From Gymnothorax reevesii (lineage: Eukaryota > Chordata > Actinopteri > Anguilliformes > Muraenidae), in contig CM056592.1 in the NCBI GenBank assembly GCA_029721435.1, positions 36,033,611-36,097,610 on the forward strand: a DNA stretch of 64,000 nucleotides, in the 5' to 3' direction. The translations under genes and the position numbers were made by a program. Shown here one piece after another: positions 46,334 to 59,216 of this stretch. The first letter of the stretch is position 1. Each line of letters opens with the position of its first letter. Below the pieces are notes generated by a model, which worked only from the letters and a program-made list of their open reading frames with translations, searched no databases and was not told where the DNA came from.

Positions 46334-47974
46334 CTTGCAGGATAATGTTGAATCGCCCTGCCATATAGCCAGCCCATGGTGGAACTTTTAAGTGTACTGT
46401 GTTAAGGTAAAACAGACGGACCATGAACACAAATGAAAAAGATCGATTCAGTGTGACTGATTAGCATAGACAACTGAATGCACATAAAAAATGCGCTGAA
46501 AACATGTTCGGTTGGAAGAGAACGTCTTGAACCAGGGTCATGAAGTACAAGCAGTAAATTTCCCAAACAGCAAACCAGGCGGTAAATTCACATCATCTTC
46601 CACAGTAATATATTTTAACCGTAAAGAAAAGGTGGGGAAAAATGGACCAGAATACGTGTGTATGCGTGTGTGCGCCTGTGTCTGCATCTGCGTTACAGTA
46701 TGCATTTGACATTGTGTTAGTTTAAGACATTTGTATTCAGTGAGCTCACAGACACAAAGCTGGGAATCACAGACTATATTTGGTCTCACTCACTCCCGAG
46801 TGCTCCTCTCCGCGTCGACTGGTAAGAGACTCTCGCCACATTTGTATTCAGCAGATGTGTCATGTTTCTGTTCACGTGGAAATCAGCGCTCCGATCACAA
46901 CCAGAGGCCCGCCCTCTCATTACCCTGTCCTCCACCGTGTCTGTCCGACAGAGTCCCCGAAATCTCCGAAAACCTCACTGGAGAATAGCTAACCTAAGCC
47001 AGACGTCATATCTCTGTGATCAGATTGATTTATTGCTGTTTAACCACAGCTGCCCATGCCGTACTTAATATTTCACGATTACAAGTGCATATTGTCTAAG
47101 GTGGGGGCCTTTTGATGAATGTTGATGGCAATTCCAATACTCAAGTAGGAGCGCGCTGCTGTTTATTCTCATTATACATGAATGTCACCTCTTTCATGTC
47201 AGACTATCGGTGCATGAGGTGTAAATCAGACTCAAATATGTACTGCAAGTATTGATTTTAAATATAATTAATCACATGTTAAAGTGAAATCGGTTTGAAA
47301 TTCACAATTCTAAATTTGAAAGCAGAATTAACCAAGCATAAAAGCCAAATTGGCATAAACGCAATATGAATACTTAGGGGAATAGCTATTGAGGTCTATG
47401 GTTACACTTAACAGCATGGAAACCTGACTTGCATATTATTAATTTCAGACTGAAGATGTCTGCAATTGCAAAACTATAACAATCTAAAACCCAGTGAAGA
47501 ACTGCGTAATCCTGGGGAGTCGTGGTCAGTTGATCATCTGACACAGGCATAACTCATGCCTTGTAGATTTAAAAATTTCAAGGTAATTAGTCAAGTTCAA
47601 TTTTGCAGTGTGAGAACACAGCATCCAATGATCATATCACTCCTCGAGGAAGTGGAGCCTTTTTGTACAACAGCAGTTAACCATTCCCATTATCTTGAAA
47701 GGCCGCAGAGCTATCTGAACTGCGGGGAGCGGAGGGGCTGTTCAAACCGAATGTTCAGTGTGGAGTGCCTGTTAAAATATTCTTTCCGATGATTTGAAGC
47801 ATTTTCAGCGCAGCTCTCGAATGCCCGGGGCCTCACGTCGATGTGCCCTGGGCGCCTTGCTGTTTTTAGGTCTGCATTCAAATTAAAACGTTCCAACTTT
47901 GATGCGTTTTGATAAAAAGTGTCCCACATCATTGTCATTCTTTCTATCTGTGATGGCTGGAGGTGGGCACCGCT
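46334..47974. other. Non-coding; possible conserved block near 47690-47900
   Basis: No exons supported. The segment 47690-47900 is GC-richer with CpG and unique-looking. Frames here oppose each other and lack splice context. Confidence 0.3.
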
Positions 47975-48345
47975 GTGATAATGAGAGTTGGAGGATTCAG
48001 ATGCAAAGCAAAAACAGGGCTTTTAATGACTGAAGCGTAGCTTCAAAAGAACAGGATTCTACACAGAAGAATAATACACAGATACAATTAGCAAATAAGA
48101 CTGTATCACTGTCTAACACAAACAGGAATTCTAGCAGAGGACAAGAATCAGTAGACAACACTGAGCACTCCTTAGCTATTCTATATCTTTGTGACTAGAA
48201 GCTGGGAGAACGAGGGTATATAGGTGTAGACTTGGGTAACTGGATAGTAAACAGGTGAGTGTTATTAACGAAAGCGGGAGTAGTAGTGGTTAATACTCAG
48301 TTGAGACTTGACACTGAGTGGAATGCAGGTGAGGCTTGACACCTT
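47975..48345 (-). repeat. Probable LTR-derived fragment, minus strand
   Basis: In reverse it resembles the 3' part of an LTR: a CATTAAAAGCCCTGTTTTTG segment at 48030-48011, reading toward TCACAGCGGTGCCCACC, with earlier CACCTGTTTACTATCCAG and TATACCC-like promoter text. There is only one copy here and its borders are unclear. Confidence 0.35.
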
Positions 48346-49319
48346 TATTATCCAATCCCGTGAAAGAGTTTCATATTTAGGTCCACCACAAACAAAGATG
48401 ATGGACATTTTATCACAGTTAGCACCTATTATTTTGCAAAAAAGTTTTATTTTCCCAGAATAATTTTGTCTGTCTCTACCCCTAAAAGCAAAGCTATTGC
48501 CAACCTGACTTTGTGGTGGAATTAGTTTGTTAGTGCAGTTTACATCCTAAAGACTGTTCGCCAAGTGAGTGACACAAGAGTCGGTCAGTCTAGAGATTTG
48601 CCTTTTAGAGATAAAGCAAATCAAATAATTGATTAGCATTTCATAAGTGTTCAAAACTTTAGAGAACTAGCGAAGCTACTACTATTTATGCATATCAAGC
48701 TCCCTCTTTAGAAACAGAAGTGTTTATTATAAAACAGTACCTGTTTAGTTGCTAAGGGAGAAGCTCCATAGTCATGCTGTTATGGGTGCTGACTGAGGCC
48801 ATCTTTAACTTGTCAAGAGATGATCTCTTATGTTCATCAGTACTGTTTGATGTTTTGCCAAACTTTCATTTGATAATAATTAATATTGATAATAATCAAA
48901 TATTGCACCCCTATCGCATCAAATCCTTATATTGCAATCTCTATACTGTTGCTTTGATCAAATTATTTTCGCTGTTAGAGCATGAAGCTTGAAGCAATGA
49001 CTAAAACTGAGGACAGAATTATAGCCAGCAAACAAAAGTGACCAATTATATTTTTCCTTTTAAAACACATAGCCGGCCATAGTTAACAAGCTTAAATACC
49101 CAGATAATTATTATTCTATAATTAAAATGAAGTATTATCAGGGCAGTACAGTACTAGGTTGGGTGACCAGACATCCCGATAAAATTGGGAAAGTTTTGAA
49201 TTTTAGAGCCACTGAATTTAGGTATGAATCCTATGACCTGTCCTCCATCCATACGTCCCCTGACCTACGACCTAAAGGAGTGTTTCCTAAATTAGCGCCC
49301 CTACTGGCAGCAGGAAGCT
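48346..49319. other. Non-coding, nothing clear
   Basis: AT-rich. No supported gene or repeat. Confidence 0.3.
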
Positions 49320-49395
49320 AGAGTTAGAGTTAGTGAGAGTTAAAGTTAGGTTTAGAGTTGGAGTTAATATTAGGGTTAGGCTAGGGATTTTGTGA
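49320..49395. repeat. Degenerate TTAGGG-like tract
   Basis: Runs of AGAGTTAGAGTTAG and TTAGGGTTAGGCTAGGG form an imperfect GTTAG-type array without clear inverted flanks. It could be a decayed core of the telomere-like MITE family. Confidence 0.5.
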
Positions 49396-49779
49396 CGGCA
49401 ACGCTGAGGATGGAAAACAGATTTTGGGTTATTTAAGCAACCGTTAGACGTCGTTTAACTCATTAGGACCTACAGTTAAGTGAAAAAGCTGCTTGTTGAA
49501 ACAACTTTTGGGGTCATATTTTGCTGGAGAACAGGCTCCTTTGCTAATAGGCAGGGGTTATTTCATCACATAACCTTTCATCGTAAAGCATTACCTACAT
49601 TGTTAGTTTGCAATGAGAATGGTGATCCATAACTTACAAAAAATAGCATAGCCTAGCCTTCTCTGCCAGGAGTTGGGACCGAGGTTCCAGAGAGACATGA
49701 TGCAGGAGAGCTGGGGCAGGCCCCATGAAAGAACTCGTGAGAGCCCATACCTCCAACAGCTTAGCTGGATTTGAACTTT

Positions 49780-49975
49780 GGCCTATATCTCAGCTGTACT
49801 TTGGCGTAGATATGCCAAAATTTAATCCCCTGTTCCTGTTGTTCTACCTTAACATACTGCAAAGTTTGGTTAAAATTTATGGAACCATTTTTGAGATATC
49901 CTGCTAACAGACAAACAAATAAATAAACAAACAGAAACAAAAGTTTAACCTCCGTGGCAAAGGTATCTCGTTAGT
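49780..49975 (-). repeat. Interspersed repeat, inverted partner
   Basis: TTTTTGAGATATCCTGCTAACAG followed by ACAAACAAATAAATAAACAA and AACCTCCGTGGCAAAGGTA is the reverse form of the repeat starting at 50107 (CCTCCGTCACAGAGGTTATG, TTTGTTTGTTTG). Confidence 0.6.
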
Positions 49976-50104
49976 TTGCCACATCTTTTGCATATCGTGG
50001 GATCAATTTTCTTGCGTGGTGTTGTGACAAAGTAAGTCAGTCTGTCAAAATGCAGTCCTAAGCCAAAACACAAATGCTATAGCAAATAATTGGTCATGTA
50101 TATT

Positions 50105-50520
50105 TACCTCCGTCACAGAGGTTATGTTCACATCCTGTTTGTTTGTTTGTTTGGGTGTCCGATAGTCTGTCTGTTTACAAACATCACTCAAATAGTTATG
50201 AATGGTTTGACATGAAAGTTGGTAGAATGATAGATGCTAGTCCAATGATGTGTTGATTCAATTTTGGAAGAGATCAGGAACATATTTAGGATTCTGGATC
50301 CAGAAGAATTAAAATATAACTGTCTAATGCGGGTCTGTGAGATAAAGCTGACTGGATAACTCAAAAAGTTATGAATGATTTGGTGCGAAATTTGGCCGGA
50401 TGATAGATGGTAGTCCAAGAAAGAGTTGATTTAAGTTAGGAAGTGATCAGGAACATATTCTGTAACCAAAAGAACAGATATATGGTGTGGCGGAAGTATG
50501 TACTCTCCAGAGCGCCCTGA
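50105..50520 (+). repeat. Interspersed repeat with CCTCCG..GAGGTTATG start
   Basis: Begins ACCTCCGTCACAGAGGTTAT, then (TTTG)n, then two internal copies of AAAAAGTTATGAATG.TTTG-type sequence (about 50190-50215 and 50365-50390), and ends GGCGGAAGTATGTACTCTCC. It is a widespread fish-type repeat of class unknown to me. Confidence 0.6.
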
Positions 50521-51270
50521 AGCTGTTTTTTCCTTTACAATACATTGTTTGGTATTCAACTGGCACAGGGGCACAGGGAAGAAACACGATGGATGACGGA
50601 AAGTTTGGAAGGATCCGTGAAGTTTGTGAATACAACCCATAGGTTGAAAGCTGCGTGGGCACTTTATTATGTTTCTAAATTTTCTTACTCATCCTCGTCC
50701 TTGAACTTCTTCTTCAGGCGAGAGTGACAGAGGCAGCCCCTACAGCATATCATGAGAGGGTTTTAAGTTTGGCGAGCTGATTGCGAACAGTCCCCTGAAT
50801 TATTTCATTTCACGTTTCATGTCTCTGCTTTGGGGGTCCTTGTTACCTTCGAACTGCTCCCCTAATCTGGTAAAACCTGGTAACTCACTTTTTCATGAAA
50901 CTGAGAAAACTGAAGACAACTTAAGTCCTTCAGGATAAACTCACTGTAAAAAAAAAGGGAAAAGAGAATGGGTATGCTCAGTGATCACTGTAGGTACATT
51001 TTATTTGGTACTTAGTGACTGCAAACATGGGTCTAACTCAATTTAACACCAAAAAGTGAGTTACTAGGTTTAACCAGATTAGGGGAAACTGTATGCTTGA
51101 TTTTTAAAAATTAGGTACTGTTAAATTCCTGAGCTGAGTTCAGTGCATTCCATGATGTTAATTTTTGCCATATTGGATTTTATGTCATGTTGGATGTTTT
51201 GAAAATAAATAATAAACTTGATATATCAACTCAAGACTCTATTTTTACAATGAGTAAAAAGATGTATTGG
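50521..51270. other. Non-coding, nothing clear
   Basis: No supported features apart from a faint inverted pair: AATCTGGTAAAACCTGGTAA at 50865-50884, near-inverse of TTACTAGGTTTAACCAGATT at about 51062-51081. Confidence 0.3.
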
Positions 51271-51762
51271 TGGCTGCCAGATAGCTCACTCGGTTAAGGC
51301 ACTGCGTTGCGAAGCAGAAGTGACTATCACGTCGCGGGTTTGACCCTTGCCTCGTATCAGCCGGCAGCGGTCGACAGCTTTTTCAGAGTAGCGCACAATT
51401 GCCTATTGTGCTGCAGGGTTGCAAATTGGGAAGGGACTGCCGGGAAGGGAAAATAATAGTTGCCTTGTTCGTTGCTCAAACGCCTCCTGTTGGCCTGACA
51501 GGCGCTCGTCAGGAAGATTCTAAGCCTGTTCATGTCCGGGTATCCTCCGCCCTCGTTCCGAACTTGCGAAGATTCAACCAATGAGTGTATAAGAAGCAGT
51601 GGCTGGCAGGCGCATTCTTTGGAGTAGAGCCGTGAACTGCCTACACTCTCCTGAATTGGCAGCAAGGGGTCGCATACAAGCAAGAGTTGTACATTGTTCA
51701 CCAATTGGGTATTCCAGATTAGGGTGGGATTGGAGATGCCAAATTTATATTAAAAAAAAGGA
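51271..51762 (+). mobile_element. ~490-bp tRNA-derived SINE, plus strand
   Basis: The head reads TGGCTGCCAGATAGCTCACT (A-box region) and CGCGGGTTTGACCC (B-box region). The body matches the copy at 43259-43752 through words such as GGGAAGGGACTGCC, AACGCCTCCTGTTGGCCTGA-like, TCATGTCCGGGTATCCTCCG, AGAAGCAGTGGCTG and GGGATTGGAGATGCCAAATT. It ends in an A-run. Short matching flanks (GTATTGG at 51264-51270 and at 51763-51769) suggest a target duplication. The arrangement is Pol III head, long body, A-rich tail. Confidence 0.85.
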
Positions 51763-52680
51763 GTATTGGCAAACAGCAGTTTATAAGTTTGCCTTTTTGA
51801 AAATAATTCCTGTGTCTGGAGATACCATGGGTGTGCCAAAGGTCAAGTCTTGGCAACCTAATTGATGCGGCAGCCATATTGGACTTTATTGAAAGTTTTC
51901 AAAGTTTTCGCCGGCCACAGATTGTTTCCAATTTCTACCAAAATTGGCACAGATGATCTGCAGACCAGGCCTCACAAACGTTCGTAAGTGTTTGCGAGGT
52001 GGGAAAGTGAGGTTGCATTTCAGCAATGCATTGATGCACCAAAACCAAAGTAGGCACATGGAGTCCTGACACCATTTTGAGGAAATGCAAAAAAATTGCA
52101 TCATTTGTCCACTGGGGGAAGGGGGGGGGGGGGGGGATGCAATATGTGTTTTAGCTGATAAATTTACATACGGCGATCTTCACACTGATAGACCCACTAT
52201 GCAGTAAGGTTGCCCATGTAAGTTAACTTAATACATTACGTAAACTTACGGCAGAATTCATGATTAAGTCTGCACACAGTAGAACTTGCTCCACCAAAGT
52301 TTATTGCCGAGACATCATCAATGTGTCAATCATCCTGATGATCCTGATGAAGATTGTTGAGATGGAAACAATGAAGTCTTGGCAATAAACTTTTGAAGAG
52401 CAAGTGCTACAGTGTGCAGACTTTATTATATGATTTTGTGGAACCTCTGTTTGTCCTGCAGCTGCACTGGAGTGCTCCGTCTTTATATAATTCAAATAAC
52501 CCAAACAGGACATGAGCACATATCCCAGTTCAACACAATCTATGCTTACAACACAAAAAACATGCTACCAGTGTTTTCAGCCATGCTTTTAACATGATCA
52601 CATCAAGTTACCAAGGCGACTCTGCCCTACTGAACTGCTTAGCCCCTTCATTGCTGCTTGCAGCTATATTTTCACATTAG
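51763..52680. repeat. Probable relic ending like the 12758 repeat
   Basis: The end GCCCCTTCATTGCTGCTTGCAGCT (about 52641-52664) mirrors the 3' end of the 2.7-kb repeat at 15427-15458. Earlier text (TCTACCAAAATTGGCACAGA) is of the same style. A poly-G run lies at 52119-52137. Borders and relation are uncertain. Confidence 0.35.
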
Positions 52681-55189
52681 ATTTGATAGATATTGCATTT
52701 TCACATTCAAACAGATGGTAAATTGCCACTCTTTATTGTTTCATATTATTACATTGCCTCCCTCGTTGTCAGCATCATCTTATTTTATATAACATTAGAT
52801 GGCAGGCCTTTCAGAAGTCCATCTTTGCCATTAGAATACTCTGCAATTTTTTTTAATTAATAGTTTTACTTGTAAATGGCAGTCAGTATCAATGAGTGTG
52901 ACTCTTTATTTATTCAGTCCCCCCCCCAAATTTTATGACCGGAGAATTTTTAATCGGAAAAAAAGTTAACTTTGCAAAGACAACTGGAGCTGTCTTCGCA
53001 TGCGCTTCATTTTCATGTTGAAATGCATGCTGACATTGACCGCGACGCGACTTTCATTTAAACATAGTACGCTGCGGAGAGCAGATTACTGGTGGTTCAC
53101 TGGGCTGGAAGTTACGTAGTCCGCTAGTGACTGAGAAAGCATGACAGTGACATCTGGACGGCGGATTCTGCTGTAGTGACATCGCTTCAGCTTAAAAAGC
53201 TCTTAACTTGATCCGTCTCTTTCCCAGTGTGATTCCGGCTCAGTGCCTGTCCCACGCCAAACTTGCAACCGCCAAGCCGGCCAGAAAGCGCTGAAGACGA
53301 CAACTTGCGTTTTGTGCCTATCTATGCGTGACATGCAGGAAAAAGGACAATGACAGTACTTTTATTATCAAAAACACCTGGTGCATCATACATCTCTTAT
53401 CCCATTACATGTGATGATGTTTTACCGAAGGCAAATTAGAAAGGTCTGGAAGATTAAACGAGGTAAGGGAAGAGCAGGAAAAGCTGCAGGTGTGCACATA
53501 ATTTAATTTCAAAGTCGGCTTCCGTCGGTTACTCTTGCCCCAGCGTGTTTCACTGAAAACACCTTTTTTCATTCAATGACTCCAGTTCACTTCGGCAGAA
53601 GTTTTTATAAATAAAGTAGTTTCATTTATGTCAAAACCTCAGAGCATCAGTTATCTGTCATTCTAAATAGCAGTAGCGGGCAGTTCTCATGGGGTATGTA
53701 TCTGTGCCAGTAGACCTAATTTCATATCTTATTTTCAAAAGTTAGATACAGTTTTTATTTTGTATAAAAATGTTGAAATGTGCCGTGGATCAGCCGAGCT
53801 GTGTGCGATTATGTGAAGGCTTGCTTCCCAATAATTTTATAAGCCACAGAAATAATGGATCTATTGGCTTAGACTTATACTTAGATTTCCTCGAGACAAA
53901 TGTGGATAATTAGGATGTGGATCCTAATTATTAGATTTGGTCTAATTAAAACATGTAGTTCTCTTGGCTTGTCTGTCCAGTATGTGCATTGCTTACTCTC
54001 TAGTGTCTACGTCTAATGCGCAGTGAGAAATATCTGAAAAATATTAACCATGATCTGCACTACAAACAGCATTGAAGGCAAATGTGTTCAGCTCTGAAAG
54101 GACCATAATCTTAAGGATCCTGACCGTACAACACCAAACTATTGTCTCTGCCTGAATACAGGCCATTGTTCGCATTTTTAGAGTCAAATCTTGCCAGTTT
54201 CTTCTTAGCATCTACAGGTCCTTGTGATCTTGTGACTACTGTCAGTCAGCTGCATTTGAACACAGGAATATTCCTCACTGATTTTATCGTTACATTTTAT
54301 TTGCATTTGCATCGTGTTTCCTTTGGCTTTTGCTTTGATTTAAAACAAATTTGCAGCAAATTACCTGGAAGGTGTGCAGCCTTCATGACCACTGATGCTT
54401 AGGTACAACACTGTTTTTTATACTCCAGACTGCAGCTTCCATCCTGCGACTGACTCAGGTTATGAGGACTATGACCTCTGAGTACCGAATAAGGATGTTA
54501 CTTCACTTATATGGCAGGGGTAGGAGAGCTGTTTATGGTAGAGGGCCGAGAACTGTCATTTCCCACCCTCGCTTTACCTAGGACTCAGGTGTCAAGACAG
54601 TCTGGCCAATCAGAGGCATTAGTTGTTCAGTCATTTATTACCAAAGAGAAAGAAAACCAAGGCTGGATTTGGATTTGAGAGTTAGATTTAATGATCCCAG
54701 CTATGCAGTAGCCCGCTTAGCCCAAATAAATATGAAATATTTGTTGGTTTTCTTGCTATCTTGATATGTTGAGATAAAAAGATATGATAAAACAAGCATG
54801 TGGGCACTCGCCCTGGCTAGCTAGTCTGTAGTAATGTCAGGCTAAGCAAGGCTTAACGCGAGCTGGATGGCTCAGGTTGGAGTAAAGAAATCTAAGTAGC
54901 TGTTGCTAATCTAGAACGGGAAGCTGGAAGAAAGCTGCATCTACAGTTGAATATGGATGATACAGAACAACAATATTTTCTAAGTGTACCCTCTTTGTTT
55001 GTGGTTCTGGAGCTAGGAGTAGCAGGCAAAGACCGTTAATAACACTAATGCAGTCAAGACCAGGTAAGGATAGAGAAATTTCAAAAGTGTCAAATTAAAG
55101 ATGTTAGAGATGTTTTTTCTTCAAATTCCCCACTTATCAGTGTTTCTTTGGTGTGTATATTCAGCATTAATATGCAGTCCATTCTTTTT
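52681..55189. other. Non-coding, no firm features
   Basis: A C-run at 52919-52927. The 53000-53300 part is CpG-richer and could be regulatory. A small inverted repeat (TAATTAGGATGTGGATCCTA region, 53909-53931) is visible. No exons supported. Confidence 0.3.
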
Positions 55190-55237
55190 TTTTTTACCCA
55201 TGCCCGATGAGGGGGCGTGGGTATACAGTTTAGCACC

Positions 55238-55287
<50 letters not shown>

Positions 55288-55456
55288 CTGTCCGCGCGAC
55301 AGCTCAGCCACCACTGAAGCTAGGGTGACCAAACTTTGTGGGGTAGGTGATCCGAGGGTGCCCTGTCCAAATTTGCATTTTGAGGTCGAAAGGTCAAAGG
55401 TCAAGGTCAACAAGAGGCATGGGTTAGCACCTCTATAGAGTGCGCATCATCTAGTT
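55190..55456 (+). repeat. Interspersed repeat with (TG)n core
   Basis: CCCATGCCCGATGAGGGGGC, then a GTGTG tract of about 45 bases (55240-55285), then TAGGGTGACCAAACTTTGTG and AAAGGTCAAAGGTCAAGGTC, and a final CTATAGAGTGCGCATCATCT. The layout is typical of an interspersed element that has seeded a microsatellite. Confidence 0.65.
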
Positions 55457-55535
55457 TTGCAAATGTTTGGTGTCGCTTTAAATCTTTCGGTAGAGGAATT
55501 GTGGAATGTGGCAAATCCAGGCGAATGGACTTCAC

Positions 55536-55800
55536 ATTCTCATCTCGACTCGTCATATTGTGACGGTACCCGACCGAGCATCGATATGGGACAAATAAGG
55601 AGGCTTTTGGTGTCCTTATTTGACACTTATGGTCAGGATCCGGGTTAAGGGTTAAGGGTTAAGGGTTATCGGTTGGGTGGTGGGGTACATTTTATACTGG
55701 CACCAAATAAGGACGCCAAAAACTTCCCTCTGCTTTGTATATCGACGCTTGGTCAGGTAGCCTCACTGTATTGCGTGTCGGGATGAGACTAGGCTCGATT
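55536..55800. mobile_element. Foldback MITE with telomere-like core, copy 2
   Basis: Left CTCATCTCGACTCGTCATAT with TGACGGTACCCGACCGAGC pairs with GACGCTTGGTCAGGTAGCCT and GTGTCGGGATGAGA on the right. The core is GGGTTAAGGGTTAAGGGTTA. Inner arms hold CAAATAAGGAGGCTTTTGG and its inverse. Confidence 0.85.
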
Positions 55801-55804
55801 GGAA

Positions 55805-55862
55805 CAAAATTCAGGGGAATATTTTTACTTTCAGAACCTGGATTCTCCACATCTGGATGCAC
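55805..55862. repeat. Single MITE end fragment
   Basis: TTACTTTCAGAACCTGGATT and CTCCACATCTGG match the outer end of the nested MITE at 8463-8886. No partner end is seen nearby. Confidence 0.55.
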
Positions 55863-57029
55863 GTCCCAAAAAAATCTTTGGACAATTTCTTAATCAAATT
55901 CTAAGTTTGGTGGATGCATATTATGTCATTGTATTGAATAGTTAATTAGTTTTATGTCCTCTTTGGTGTCATGTGAGACACCAGTGGGGAATGTTGACCT
56001 CAGTAAAAAACACACTGAAAATCCAATCAGCGGCTTTTTACGGCTCGCTTATTTGATCCTCGAAACTTCTCAGTTTGACAGAAAAGCTGTCCAGCGGAAG
56101 ATGGGTAATTAACGAATACCTAAATTCAACATGCTGAAAATATTCCATACTTCGCCTTTATTGCATGGTTTTGAAATTATGGTCATCTACCAAAATGTCC
56201 ATAAATAGCTGAGCTATAGATCAGCATTTACATTCAAATTGGACACAGATTTTAAAGCTGATGTATGTGTGCAGTTTGAGACTTCTCATTCCAAAGTCTC
56301 CAATGCTATTTAATTTCTCTTCCCCCTTGGGCACTGGGTAACCCAGTGACCAAGAAAGATGAAATGTATGAAAAAGAGTTTTAAAAACAAAACATACAGA
56401 TTTAACGAATCCTCGTCGTCTCTGTTTTCCAATGATATAAAAGAATCTTATGGTAAGGTAATGGAATCAGGGCACAGCATCGGCAAAACTGCCATTTCAA
56501 ATGTTCAGACAGATTACTCTATCAGAACAAAATAAATGTACAAATTGTGTCACGACAGATGACAGCACATGCAACACAATATTTTCTAGGATGGTAAAAT
56601 GACACTGGCACCAGGATGATTAATCAAACTCAGCTAACTAGAAAATGAATGATAATGATTGATCAGTTGGGCCTTAGCTGCAAGAACAGACATGACATAT
56701 AATGGCTGTTCCCACCTCATCACTAGACGCTTGAAGGAACTCAGTGAGATACCAACACTGATTTATCAAGGTCACTCTCTCTAACTTGGCAGTGCGATCG
56801 ATTATCGTGTACACTTGACACAGCGTTGCGCCTGAAATATGTTCGTGTGTCCAGGATTGTGCAGACTGTGCAGCAAGAAAGGCTTCACTCTGTGTATCCT
56901 CATACATTGGTTTGTATGATTTCGTACAAAAAGATCTGCACAATTTTTCATATGGTATCCGACAAATTTCAAAAACACTGGTGATCAATGCGCTGCCAAT
57001 GGTCAGAGAAACATTGGGACTTAGGTTAG
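55863..57029. other. Non-coding, nothing clear
   Basis: The minus-strand frame at 56674-56988 has no domain or splice support. Confidence 0.3.
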
Positions 57030-57095
57030 TTACTACTTTCTAACCGTTAAGGTTAAGTAGGTTAAGGTTAGAGTTCAGGGTTAGGGAATGGTTTA
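57030..57095. repeat. Degenerate GGTTAAG/GGTTAGG tract
   Basis: AACCGTTAAGGTTAAGTAGG to TTCAGGGTTAGGGAATGG. It resembles the cores of the foldback MITEs but lacks their arms. Confidence 0.5.
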
Positions 57096-58575
57096 TTAAA
57101 AGACTTTGTGAGAGGTGATTGGACAACGAACTCAAACACCGGTTTCTTTTGTAAAAGTCTGCTGATTTGTTGTCCTACTGATCCACCTAGGCCACCAGGC
57201 AATGCAGACGTTGACCATCCCACAGTGCATAGATAGCATGATCACAGGATCCTGGCTCTCAATTTTGGGGGACAAATTTACAAATGTTACTACAATACTC
57301 TTTGTACGTATAACTCATTGACTGTGAATAAATATGGACAACCTAACAGTCCCCCGAAAGTGAGGCCAAAACATCTTGATCGCCATTTACTGGCAGGCTG
57401 CAGTACAGGTTATAAACCCGCCCTCTCCCTGTTAGTGGATGGGACATGGACCACACTAAATAACCTTAGATGGTTTCTGTCATTTTAAGCACTTACCATG
57501 CTGATGTACTGTATGCTCAAGTGTTCATTTCTTTCTGATAAAAATTGTTTTATTTAATGACTTGATTCTATAAAACGGGGGTGTAAAGTCATGATTGACT
57601 GATGTTACTGACCGAAACTCTAAGAATGGAAATCGCCCACTGGTTTATTTCCGAGAATTCTTTGTCGCTAGATTGCGACCATCAAAAAGAAATATAACTT
57701 TAATGCATAAGTTGCCAGGTCCCAATTCAACTGAACATAACTCATGGGGATTTTGAAAATTCAACGAAAATGGACTGTAAAATTGAATTTGCTCTGAACA
57801 TTGCAATAAATACCATTCGTCGTAATGCAATGAGAAATTAAACAAGTTTGTGAGCTATCTAGGAAGCTAATTTAGCAACATTCTATAACAGGTCATCCTT
57901 AGTTGAGTAGCAACAGAAATCCATGGTAAAGATCTCTTTACTCAGAAACTAGCTTAAAGTATTATTTAGAGCTGTGCTATGTTCAGCAACATGAGTTCTC
58001 TTCAATTTTTGTAGCTAAAATTAATTTAATTGACCTATCACTGAATCTTGCCAGCTGACTATCAATGGTTTGCTCGCTTGCTAAATAGTAAATCATAATT
58101 GACCAACTGGTCACCTAATTAGCTGGCTATCTACAGCGATAGAAAAAACGTTAAAACATATGTTCGCGGGGAGTTTATTTACCACAGACTGGATTTATTA
58201 ACCTTTTTTTTGAAGGATTGTACAAGGCAACTTAACCATAATGAACATATTAACATCCCAGCGAGTAGAAAGCTAGCAGTTGGCAGGATTTTGTAAAGGC
58301 TGGCAGGAGCACTGGACATCTGACATAGCTGACCCTTTAACAAACTTTCTGTCATGGTAGAATAGCAGTTTCAATGGGCCTTACGTTTGGTTACGTTTCC
58401 TAATGAGAAAAAATAAAGTACTATATTAGGCTAACGATAACGTTCGATGTAACTAAATCCACTCCTTGTCTTTAACACTGAAACAGCCAGCCACGCTGCA
58501 TTAAAAGATCATGAGACGTAGTTGCGACTGAGTAGGGTGAGTGTATGGGTGTGACATCAATACTGTGGTTCAACC
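57096..58575. other. Non-coding, nothing clear
   Basis: AT-rich. No supported exon or repeat. Confidence 0.3.
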
Positions 58576-59216
58576 ATAGACTGTATAAAAGGACGGACGA
58601 AGCAACCGCGACGTCACCCATTGGTTTCAGCATACCATTTAGGAAGTCTTGATTTTGGCAATTTTAACTACACCATTTTGTTCTTTTAAAAGCATATGTG
58701 ATTCTTGAAAATCCAGGGAGGAGCGAGGGGTGGATATACGGGTGGATCTGACCGTATCTGACAAGGACCAGTGGATAGCCATGCCCCTAAAGCATATGTG
58801 GCTTTATCTTTTATTCTAGTCTATTTGGGACCGTAATTTATAAAAATTAACATCATGATATTTTGAAGGAGACTTGAAACTTGCAATAGATACCATTAAA
58901 TAATGCGGAAAATCATTATTGAAATAATAAATCAGGTGGGCCATTTTCTCATCTTCTATAACGTTTAACTTCTACTGGTCATTTAAATAGACTGCAATTT
59001 GAAGAGATTTCCGCATTGGCTTCACTTTTCAGACCCGGGTGCTGCGTCCATCTTTTTATACAGTCTATGGACCCAACCCCTGATCACCACTGTGCAGACC
59101 CCTGCTCCAAATGTGCAAGATGGCAGCGTCCGTTTGAAGGATATTTTGACTCTATTATTGTATAGCATCAGGAAGTGGAGACTTGTCATCAATCTTTATG
59201 TGCAGTCTATGGTGTA
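58576..59216. mobile_element. Composite MITE with ATAGACTGTATAAAA ends
   Basis: Left CCATAGACTGTATAAAAGG (58576) is inverse to TTTTTATACAGTCTATGG (59054-59071) and again to GTGCAGTCTATGG (59203-59215). This suggests one element plus a second partial copy sharing its end. Inner words include GACGTCACCCATTGGTTTC and CAAGATGGCAGCGTCCG. Confidence 0.75.

Noticed and set aside
51281..51360. tRNA gene-like sequence
   Set aside because: A- and B-box-like motifs are present, but they form the head of a SINE with a body, A-tail and target duplication; no proper acceptor stem or anticodon arm is evident.
58576..59216. TATA-like ACTGTATAAAAGG as a promoter
   Set aside because: It is the terminal repeat of a MITE and occurs in inverted copies.
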